Shown: in pieces, positions 7,777-12,729 of the stretch
Layout of the letters: each line of letters starts with the position of its first letter
Numbering within the stretch: position 1 is the first letter of the stretch
Source: an uncultured Methylococcaceae bacterium
Lineage (GTDB): Bacteria > Pseudomonadota > Gammaproteobacteria > Methylococcales > Methylomonadaceae
Assembly (NCBI GenBank): GCA_913009515.1
Contig: CAJVYO010000019.1
Span: 1 to 12,729, forward strand
Length of the DNA stretch: 12,729 nt
Direction of reading: 5' to 3'
The notes under the pieces: generated by a model
Told to the model about the DNA's origin: nothing
The model's database searches: none
The model's input: the letters and a program-made list of their open reading frames with translations, nothing else
Made by a program: the position numbers and the translations under genes

Positions 7777-7850
7777 GCGGGTGTAGTTCAATGGTAGAAC
7801 TCCAGCCTTCCAAGCTGATCACGTGGGTTCGATTCCCATCACCCGCTCCA
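7777..7850 (+). tRNA. tRNA-Gly (anticodon TCC)
   Basis: This is a 74-nt cloverleaf with CCA at 7848-7850. The acceptor GCGGGTG pairs with CACCCGC (7840-7846). The D stem is GTTC/GAAC. The anticodon loop CTTCCAA carries TCC at 7809-7811. The first anticodon-stem pair (7802/7818) is C against A rather than a Watson-Crick pair. The T stem GTGGG/CCCAT includes one G-T wobble. It reads GGA and probably GGG codons. Confidence 0.97.
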
Positions 7851-7865
7851 ATAGAAACAATCAGC

Positions 7866-7940
<75 letters not shown>

Positions 7941-8074
7941 ATTGGTCAAATGGAATGCCCTGGAGATGGTTGATTATTTCAAATATGCAATAATTTAGAC
8001 AGAAATGTATTAATTAAAGCAAAAATCATTGAGTAAGTAATTACTCTCTTATAAAAAGAAGCTTAATGCGTGTT
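7941..8074 (+). other. Short spacer where tufB would be expected
   Basis: Only 134 nt separate tRNA-Thr from tRNA-Trp. No EF-Tu coding sequence of any length can be read here; all frames are stop-rich. No terminator with a T-tract is visible. A 6-bp inverted repeat (8031-8036/8041-8046) and a possible promoter lie near the right end. EF-Tu must be encoded elsewhere, presumably by a tuf gene in the str operon. Confidence 0.7.
8029..8055 (+). promoter_or_regulatory. Weak candidate promoter for tRNA-Trp-secE-nusG
   Basis: TTGAGT (8029-8034) and TATAAA (8050-8055) lie 15 bp apart, shorter than the optimal 17, and would start RNA near 8062, before tRNA-Trp at 8075. The spacer contains the inverted repeat GAGTAA-GTAA-TTACTC. 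Read-through from the upstream tRNA promoter is the alternative. Confidence 0.35.
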
Positions 8075-8150
<76 letters not shown>

Positions 8151-8198
8151 ACTCGCATTAAATTATTAATTCTATACGTCCTCAAAAAAAATCATAAA

Positions 8199-8570
8199 AT
8201 GAATACTCAGGCAAAGCAAGCTACATCTGGCTTAGATGTACTTAAATATTTTTTGTCTCTTGTACTAGCAAGTGCCGGAGTGGTTGCTTTTTATTATTTC
8301 TCAGAATATTCTCAACTATATAGAGTTTTGGGTGTAGTAGGCATCGTAATAGTTGCATTAGCAATGATGGCTTCAACAGCAGTTGGAAGACATTCGTGGT
8401 TATTTGCACAGGAAGCACGACAAGAAGTAAGAAAAGTTGTGTGGCCTTCTCGTTCAGAAACAACACAAACAACATTGATGGTCTTCGCTATGGTGATCAT
8501 TGTGGGGCTTATCTTATGGGTATTAGATATGTTCTTGTTTTGGGCAATAACATCGTTAACAACAGGTTAA
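8199..8570 (+). CDS. secE: Preprotein translocase subunit SecE
   Basis: SecE clamps SecY in the SecYEG inner-membrane channel. The 123 residues resemble the 127-residue, three-helix E. coli type: membrane segments at about 15-34, 43-62 and 93-115. The conserved amphipathic block FAQEARQEVRKVVWPSRSET (69-88) precedes the last helix. The open frame reaches back to 8121, but that would translate tRNA-Trp, so ATG 8199 is the sensible start. It lacks a recognisable Shine-Dalgarno, the preceding bases being A-rich. nusG follows after 14 nt, the standard secE-nusG pair. Confidence 0.96.
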   Translation: MNTQAKQATSGLDVLKYFLSLVLASAGVVAFYYFSEYSQLYRVLGVVGIVIVALAMMASTAVGRHSWLFAQEARQEVRKVVWPSRSETTQTTLMVFAMVIIVGLILWVLDMFLFWAITSLTTG

Positions 8571-8584
8571 GAGGTTCATAAAGG

Positions 8585-9118
8585 ATGGCTATTCGTTGGT
8601 ATGTGGTGCATGCATATTCAAATTATGAGAAAAAAGTTAAACAATCTCTTGAAGAAAAAATAGAAAGAGAAGGTTTACAAGAATTTTTTGGTAAGATTCT
8701 TGTTCCAACAGAAGAAGTTGTTGAAATGAGATTAGGCCAGCAAAGAAAAAGCGAAAGAAAGTTTTTTCCAGGTTATGTTTTAGTACAAATGGAATTGACG
8801 GATGAAACATGGCATCTCGTTAAAAATGAACCCCGTGTTCTTGGGTTTATTGGTGGAACATCAGAAAAACCGGCTCCTATTTCAAGTAAAGAAGCAGAGT
8901 TAATTTTAAATAGAGTAGAAGAAGGGGTTAATAAACCTCGTCCGAAGATTTTATTTGAAGTCGGCGAAGTGGTACGTATTAATGAAGGACCCTTTAAAGA
9001 TTTTAATGGTGAAATTGAAGAAATTAACTACGAAAAGAATAAATTACGTATTTCAGTATTAATTTTTGGTAGAGCAACACCAGTAGAGCTTAACTTTAAT
9101 GAAGTAGAAAAAAGTTAA
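8585..9118 (+). CDS. nusG: Transcription termination/antitermination factor NusG
   Basis: NusG binds the beta-prime clamp of RNA polymerase, raises processivity, and links it to Rho or to ribosomal protein S10. The 177 residues contain an N-terminal NGN domain starting RWYVVHAYSNYEKKVKQSL, with VPTEEVVEMR and the signature RKFFPGYVLVQMEL, then a linker and a C-terminal KOW domain (about 125-177: FEVGEVVRINEGPFKDFNG). AGAGG lies 10 nt before ATG 8585. A terminator hairpin follows 25 nt after the stop, separating it from the rplK unit. Confidence 0.98.
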   Translation: MAIRWYVVHAYSNYEKKVKQSLEEKIEREGLQEFFGKILVPTEEVVEMRLGQQRKSERKFFPGYVLVQMELTDETWHLVKNEPRVLGFIGGTSEKPAPISSKEAELILNRVEEGVNKPRPKILFEVGEVVRINEGPFKDFNGEIEEINYEKNKLRISVLIFGRATPVELNFNEVEKS

Positions 9119-9124
9119 TATAAA
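9096..9124 (+). promoter_or_regulatory. Weak candidate promoter for rplKA
   Basis: TTAATG (9096-9101), 17 bp, then TATAAA (9119-9124), overlapping the end of nusG. Initiation near 9131 would put the terminator hairpin at 9144 inside the leader. The -35 is poor. It is listed because an L11 promoter is known in this interval in E. coli. Confidence 0.25.
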
Positions 9125-9143
9125 TTAAATAGCATTACAATGG

Positions 9144-9175
9144 TCCTCGTCAATGTTAATTGATGGGGATTTTTT
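9144..9175 (+). terminator. Intrinsic terminator between nusG and rplK
   Basis: Arms TCCTCGTCAAT (9144-9154) and ATTGATGGGGA (9159-9169) form an 11-bp stem with two G-T wobbles around loop GTTA, followed by six T (9170-9175). This is a textbook Rho-independent shape at the end of secE-nusG. Because rplK starts only 45 nt later, it may be leaky or act as an attenuator. Confidence 0.75.
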
Positions 9176-9180
9176 ATCTA

Positions 9181-9206
9181 TGGGGAGCTGAAAAGCGCTT
9201 TACCCA
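9181..9206 (+). promoter_or_regulatory. Candidate L1-binding operator in the rplK leader
   Basis: TGGG (9181-9184) pairs with CCCA (9203-9206) and AGC (9186-9188) with GCT (9197-9199), separated by an asymmetric internal loop containing TTA. This resembles the L1 site on 23S rRNA, where a GTGGGAG strand faces a TACCAC strand. L1 is known to repress its own operon by binding just before rplK. The Shine-Dalgarno AGGAG (9210-9214) follows at once. The fold is inferred by eye. Confidence 0.5.
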
Positions 9207-9220
9207 AATAGGAGTTAATC

Positions 9221-9652
9221 ATGGCTAAAGAAGTCACAGCATATATAAAACTGCAAGTGAAAGCAGGTGAAGCAAACCCAAGTCCACCAGTAGGTCCAGC
9301 ACTAGGACAACACGGTGTTAATATCATGGAGTTTTGTAAAGCATTTAATGCAAAAACTCAAGATGTAGAAAAAGGCTTGCCTATCCCTGTTGTTATTTCT
9401 GTTTACAGTGATAGAAGTTTTACGTTTATCACTAAAACACCGCCTGCGTCTATTTTATTGAAAAAAGCAATGGGTGTTGATAAAGGAAGTAGTACGCCGA
9501 ATACTGTAAAAATTGGTACGGTGACACGTGCTCAATTGGAAGAAATTGCGACTACCAAAATGGCAGATTTGAATGCGACAAATATGGATGCAGCTGTAAA
9601 AATTATTGCAGGTAGTGCTCGTAGCATGGGCCTTAATGTGGAAGAACTATAA
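9221..9652 (+). CDS. rplK: 50S ribosomal protein L11
   Basis: L11 binds the GTPase-associated centre of 23S rRNA, contacts elongation factors, and is needed for RelA activation on stalled ribosomes. The 143-residue length is typical. The N-terminal domain has AGEANPSPPVGPALGQHGVN, containing the proline-rich hinge that contacts thiostrepton-type ligands. The C-terminal RNA-binding domain runs to AGSARSMGLNVEEL. AGGAG lies six bases before the ATG. The stop shares one base with the rplA start (TAATG), so rplK-rplA are coupled. Confidence 0.98.
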   Translation: MAKEVTAYIKLQVKAGEANPSPPVGPALGQHGVNIMEFCKAFNAKTQDVEKGLPIPVVISVYSDRSFTFITKTPPASILLKKAMGVDKGSSTPNTVKIGTVTRAQLEEIATTKMADLNATNMDAAVKIIAGSARSMGLNVEEL

Positions 9653-10353
9653 TGGCAAAGTTATCTAAAAAAGCAAAAATTGCTAATGAAAAAGTTGATT
9701 CTGAGCGTCAGTATTCGTTTACTGAAGCCGTTGATATCTTAAAAGAATTAGCAACTGCAAAATTTTCAGAATCAATTGATTTGAGCGTTAATTTAGGAAT
9801 TGATGCTAGAAAGTCTGATCAAAATGTTCGTGGCGCCACTGTATTGCCTAAAGGTTCAGGTAAAACAGTACGTGTTGCTGTTTTTACACAAGGTCCTAAT
9901 GCGGAAGCAGCTAAAGAAGCGGGTGCCGATATTATCGGTATGGATGATTTAGCAGCAGAAGTTAAAAAAGGCGAAATGGATTTTGATGTGGTTATCGCAT
10001 CACCTGATGCAATGCGTGTTGTTGGGCAGTTAGGTCAAATTTTAGGCCCTAGAGGTTTGATGCCTAACCCTAAAGTAGGGACTGTGACACCTGATGTAGC
10101 AACGGCTGTTAAAAATGCTAAAGCAGGTCAAGCAAGATACCGTACTGATAAGGCTGGAATCGTTCATTGTTCAGTGGGTAAAATTAGTTTTTCTGCTGAA
10201 GATATTCAGGAAAACTTAGAAGCGGTTGTTGCTGATATCGTGCGTGCTAAACCTAGTGCAGCGAAAGGTATTTATCTAAAGAAGATTAGCCTATCGACAA
10301 CAATGGGTCCAGGCATAACGTTAGATCAATCAAGTTTATCGCTAAAAGCTTAA
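9652..10353 (+). CDS. rplA: 50S ribosomal protein L1
   Basis: L1 forms the mobile L1 stalk that moves deacylated tRNA to and from the E site, and in enterobacteria it represses the rplKA mRNA. The 233 residues match the standard length. N-terminal RQYSFTEAVDILKELATAKF and SIDLSVNLGIDARKSDQNVR are followed by the family signature GPRGLMPNPKVGTVTPDV near residues 130-148 and the C-terminal STTMGPGITLDQSSL. GGAAG within the rplK end (9640-9644) serves as Shine-Dalgarno. The next gene lies 174 nt away, across the L10 leader. Confidence 0.98.
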   Translation: MAKLSKKAKIANEKVDSERQYSFTEAVDILKELATAKFSESIDLSVNLGIDARKSDQNVRGATVLPKGSGKTVRVAVFTQGPNAEAAKEAGADIIGMDDLAAEVKKGEMDFDVVIASPDAMRVVGQLGQILGPRGLMPNPKVGTVTPDVATAVKNAKAGQARYRTDKAGIVHCSVGKISFSAEDIQENLEAVVADIVRAKPSAAKGIYLKKISLSTTMGPGITLDQSSLSLKA

Positions 10354-10359
10354 TTTTTT

Positions 10360-10430
10360 GGTTGCCACTCAGTTGGTAGCCATCAAAGACCGTAGGGGCG
10401 TGAGCTTAAATAAACCTACGTAGATGGGAG
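10360..10430 (+). promoter_or_regulatory. L10 leader: autoregulatory L10-(L12)4 binding RNA before rplJ
   Basis: CCATC (10380-10384) pairs perfectly with GATGG (10423-10427). Inside it, CGTAGG (10391-10396) pairs with CCTACG (10415-10420). The two stems are separated by an uneven loop (AAAGAC against TA), a kink-turn-like shape. AAAGACCGTAGG and CCTACGTAGA resemble the conserved L10-leader sequence bound by L10-L12 in E. coli. A competing upstream helix, GGTTGCC (10360-10366) with GGTAGCC (10375-10381), shares two bases with the outer stem and could be the alternative state. Repression would act on rplJ translation. Confidence 0.75.
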
Positions 10431-10465
10431 TTTGAACTAATTTTATTAGTGAAAAATTCATGGGT

Positions 10466-10510
10466 GCATCTCAAAAATGAGATGTGGTGTAAAAATCTGA
10501 TGATTATCAG
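10466..10510 (+). other. Two further hairpins in the rplJ leader
   Basis: CATCTC (10467-10472) pairs with GAGATG (10479-10484) around AAAAAT. CTGAT (10497-10501) pairs with ATCAG (10506-10510) around GATT, ending 7 nt before the GGAG ribosome site at 10518. Neither has a T-tract, so they are not terminators. They may present or hide the rplJ start in concert with the L10 site. Confidence 0.5.
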
Positions 10511-10527
10511 AAAAAACGGAGAACATT

Positions 10528-11067
10528 GTGGCCTTAGCATTAGATGGCAAAAAAGCTGTCGTAGAAGAAGTTGCCCAATATGTCGCTAAAGCACATTCTG
10601 CTGTTGCAGCTGAGTATCGTGGACTTACGGTTGCTGAATTAACGCAGTTACGTAATGTGGCACGAGAAACAGGTGTTTATTTACGTGTTGTAAAAAACAC
10701 GTTAGCAAGACGTGCTGTAGCAGGAACTGAATTTGAATGTATGCAAGATAAAATGGTTGGACCATTAATCTTTGCTTTTTCAATGGAAGATCCTGGTTCT
10801 GCAGGACGTTTAATTAATGACTTTGCTAAAACTAATAATAAGCTAATTGCTAAAATCGTATCGATTGATGGTCAAGCTTATGATGGGTCTGAATTAGCAC
10901 GATTAGCTAAATTACCAACCCGTGACCAAGGTATTAGTATGGTTATGGCATTAATGTTAGCACCTGTAGAAAAACTAGCGCGTACTTTACTTGCTCTTAA
11001 AGAGTCTCGTGGAGAAGGTGAAGTTGCAGAAGTAACAGAAAGTGAAGCAGAAGCAGTTGCTGAATAA
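10528..11067 (+). CDS. rplJ: 50S ribosomal protein L10
   Basis: L10 anchors the L7/L12 dimers on the stalk base and regulates its own mRNA. The 179-residue product starts at GTG 10528 (GGAG at 10518-10521), giving MALALDGKKAVVEEV. Typical blocks are AAEYRGLTVAELTQLR, YLRVVKNTLARRAV and MVGPLIFAFS. The C-terminal helix that binds L12 dimers, PVEKLARTLLALKESR, is followed by an acidic tail (GEGEVAEVTESEAEAVAE). That tail makes the protein about 14 residues longer than E. coli L10 (165). rplL follows after 48 nt. Confidence 0.97.
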   Translation: MALALDGKKAVVEEVAQYVAKAHSAVAAEYRGLTVAELTQLRNVARETGVYLRVVKNTLARRAVAGTEFECMQDKMVGPLIFAFSMEDPGSAGRLINDFAKTNNKLIAKIVSIDGQAYDGSELARLAKLPTRDQGISMVMALMLAPVEKLARTLLALKESRGEGEVAEVTESEAEAVAE

Positions 11068-11115
11068 GCATTCATTTAACATCAGTTTACAACCAATTAT
11101 TTAGAGGAATATCGA

Positions 11116-11487
11116 ATGGCAATCTCACAAGAAGATATCTTGGAAGCAGTATCTAACATGACTGTTATGGAAATCGTTGATTTAATCTCAGCGATGGAAG
11201 AAAAATTTGGCGTTTCTGCAGCAGCTGTTGCAGCCGCTCCAGCAGGTGGCGATGCAGCAGGTGCTGCTGAAGAACAAACTGAATTTGATGTTGTTATGAC
11301 ATCATTTGGTTCAAATAAAGTTGCTGCAATTAAAGCGGTACGTGCAATTACAGGTTTAGGCTTGAAAGAAGCTAAAGGCGCTGTTGAAGGTTGCCCTACT
11401 GCATTAAAAGAAGGCGTAAGTAAAGCCGAAGCTGAAGAAGTGAAAGCAACTTTAGAAGAAATTGGTGCGACTGTCGAAATTAAATAA
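11116..11487 (+). CDS. rplL: 50S ribosomal protein L7/L12
   Basis: L7/L12 dimers on the stalk recruit and activate translational GTPases. The 123-residue acidic protein has an N-terminal dimerisation domain (ISQEDILEAVSNMTVMEIVDLI), an Ala/Gly/Pro-rich hinge (AAPAGGDAAGAAEE), and a C-terminal factor-binding domain (EFDVVMTSFG, ITGLGLKEAKGAVEG, ATLEEIGATVEIK). AGAGGA lies seven bases upstream of the ATG. It is the last gene before the attenuator that precedes rpoB. Confidence 0.98.
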   Translation: MAISQEDILEAVSNMTVMEIVDLISAMEEKFGVSAAAVAAAPAGGDAAGAAEEQTEFDVVMTSFGSNKVAAIKAVRAITGLGLKEAKGAVEGCPTALKEGVSKAEAEEVKATLEEIGATVEIK

Positions 11488-11524
11488 TTTTGACCTAATA
11501 TCTTTAGGTAATACCTGTAAGATG

Positions 11525-11558
11525 GGCTGGTGATTACATAAGTAGTCATCGGCCTTTT
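11525..11558 (+). terminator. Attenuator hairpin between rplL and rpoB
   Basis: A 13-bp stem, GGCTGGTGATTAC (11525-11537) with GTAGTCATCGGCC (11542-11554), has three G-T wobbles, loop ATAA and four T (11555-11558). The short T-tract suggests partial termination, as known for the E. coli rplL-rpoB attenuator, which sets the excess of L7/L12 over polymerase subunits. In E. coli this interval is also an RNase III cleavage site, and the long stem here could serve likewise. Confidence 0.75.
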
Positions 11559-11615
11559 ACTGTTTATAATACCCTGAATTCAATACTACTCTTGAAAAAG
11601 GATACGGAAAGTAAT

Positions 11616-12729
11616 ATGGCCTACTCTTTTACTGAAAAAAAACGTCTTAGAAATAATTTTGGAAAAGCAAATGAAGTGCTTGATGTACCTTATTTACTTG
11701 AGACACAAATAAATTCATATGCAAGTTTTTTGCAAACAGGCTTAACGCCATCCAAACGCAAAAATGTGGGTTTACATGCTGCGTTTTCAAGTGTATTTCC
11801 GATTGTAAGTCATTCAGGATATGCTGTATTAGAATATGTTAAATACCGGTTAGGTGATCCTGTTTTTGATGTACGGGAATGTCAGCAACAAGGAGCGACT
11901 TATGCTGCCCCTTTACGTGTTATAGCCCGTTTAGTTATTTATGATAAAGACGCGCCAGGTAGTACTAAAGTTGTTAAAGATATAAGAGAACAAGAAGTTT
12001 ATATGGGCGAGTTGCCATTAATGACAGACAATGGAACGTTTGTAATTAATGGAACAGAGCGAGTCATTGTCTCGCAGCTGCATCGTAGCCCCGGTGTATT
12101 TTTTGATCATGATAAAGGTAAAACGCATTCATCAGGAAAACTCCTATTCAATGCTCGTGTTATTCCTTATCGTGGTTCATGGTTAGATTTTGAATTTGAC
12201 CATAAAGATTGTGTTTTTGTCCGTATAGATCGTCGTCGTAAGATTCCTGCTACGATTTTATTGCGAGCTTTAGGCTTCGATAACGAAGACATGATTAAAA
12301 TTTTCTTTGAGACCAATAGCTTTGTGCTAGGTCAAGATAAGATTTTACTAAATTTAATTCCAGATAGACTGAAAGGCAGTATTGCTAGTTTTGATATTAC
12401 ACATGATGGGACGATTTTTGTCGAAGAAGGCGGACGGATTACCGCTAAACATGTGCGTAAAATGGAAAAAGCGGGCGTTAAGCAATTAGAAGTACCTAGA
12501 GATTATTTGTATGGCTGTGTGTTAAGTCATAATATTATCGATGAATCAACCGGTGAACTGGTTGCAAACGTTAATGACGAGCTAACAGAAGAGTTAGTTG
12601 ATAAGTTAATTGCGGAAGGTATTACGGATATTAATACCTTGTTTGTTAATGATTTAGATCGTGGTGCCTATATTTCAGAAGCCATGCGTTTAGATAGTAC
12701 CACTAATCGTATTGAAGCATTAATTGAAA
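11616..12729 (+). CDS. rpoB: RNA polymerase beta subunit, 3'-truncated by window edge
   Basis: This gene encodes the beta subunit of RNA polymerase. The first 371 codons are present and open to the last base. They cover the N-terminal segment, the beta protrusion and part of the lobe: MAYSFTEKKRLRNNFGK, DVPYLLETQINSY, KDIREQEVYMGELPLMTDNG, NGTERVIVSQLHRSPGVFF, RGSWLDFEFDHKD and VRIDRRRKIPATILLRALG. The similarity to E. coli RpoB is continuous, without frameshift. The rifampicin-resistance core clusters lie beyond the edge; only the N-terminal site around NGTERVIVSQL is included. Start ATG 11616 has GGAAA close upstream. It is probably co-transcribed from rplJL through the attenuator. Confidence 0.98.
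   Translation, partial: MAYSFTEKKRLRNNFGKANEVLDVPYLLETQINSYASFLQTGLTPSKRKNVGLHAAFSSVFPIVSHSGYAVLEYVKYRLGDPVFDVRECQQQGATYAAPLRVIARLVIYDKDAPGSTKVVKDIREQEVYMGELPLMTDNGTFVINGTERVIVSQLHRSPGVFFDHDKGKTHSSGKLLFNARVIPYRGSWLDFEFDHKDCVFVRIDRRRKIPATILLRALGFDNEDMIKIFFETNSFVLGQDKILLNLIPDRLKGSIASFDITHDGTIFVEEGGRITAKHVRKMEKAGVKQLEVPRDYLYGCVLSHNIIDESTGELVANVNDELTEELVDKLIAEGITDINTLFVNDLDRGAYISEAMRLDSTTNRIEALIE

Noticed and set aside
7556..7822. 88-residue minus-strand open frame over the end of pth, tRNA-Tyr and tRNA-Gly
   Set aside because: Most of it is the antisense of tRNA-Tyr. The GGFEPPKAEPSDLQSDPFGRSGT-type translation, here split between the tRNA arms, is a well-known false protein.
7950..7975. Possible EF-Tu remnant (a one-base shift of ATGCCCTGGAGAT would read MPGD, as in the C-terminal part of EF-Tu)
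   Set aside because: It needs a frameshift, covers only four residues, and the bases around it do not continue the EF-Tu sequence, so chance is the better explanation.
11097..11549. 150-residue minus-strand open frame opposite rplL
   Set aside because: It is a shadow of rplL: its Ala- and Ser-rich composition comes from reading the Ala-rich gene in antisense, with no recognisable domain and no start signal.

Overview
This AT-rich window (roughly 40% G+C by eye) is core chromosome from a gammaproteobacterium. The run prfA-hemA, a TPR lipoprotein, lolB, ispE, tRNA-Gln, prs, rplY, pth matches gene order known from Pseudomonas and relatives. LolB and an LbcA-like lipoprotein imply a Gram-negative outer membrane. 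GluTR plus IspE imply C5-pathway heme synthesis and MEP-pathway isoprenoid synthesis. A low-G+C methanotroph-type lineage (Methylococcales) would fit the joining of this block to the secE-rpoB block, but that is a guess from remembered gene order.

Layout. Positions 1-1942 (minus strand) hold hemA followed by prfA, truncated at the window edge. A divergent intergenic region (1943-2091) carries a good hemA promoter. Positions 2092-5349 (plus) hold an overlapping, probably translationally coupled set, lbcA-lolB-ispE, running straight into tRNA-Gln. Positions 5402-7602 hold prs, rplY and pth; rplY and pth abut with no spacer. Positions 7668-8150 hold four tRNAs: Tyr(GTA), Gly(TCC), Thr(GGT), Trp(CCA). 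The tufB gene that usually sits between tRNA-Thr and tRNA-Trp in gammaproteobacteria is absent. Positions 8199-9118 hold secE and nusG; 9221-12729 hold rplK, rplA, rplJ, rplL and the first 371 codons of rpoB.

The genes serve translation (RF1, Pth, L25, L11, L1, L10, L7/L12, tRNAs), transcription (NusG, RpoB), protein export and envelope assembly (SecE, LolB, LbcA-like lipoprotein), and precursor supply (GluTR for tetrapyrroles, IspE for isoprenoids, Prs for PRPP). Regulatory RNA is readable in the ribosomal-protein half: a terminator hairpin after nusG, a likely L1-binding operator before rplK, a clear L10-leader fold before rplJ, and an attenuator hairpin between rplL and rpoB.

I found no mobile element, CRISPR array, toxin-antitoxin module or unknown gene cluster. 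The points worth a second look are local: the missing tufB, a terminator-shaped hairpin inside pth, tRNA-Tyr precursor ends that pair with each other, and two C-A mismatches in adjacent tRNAs.
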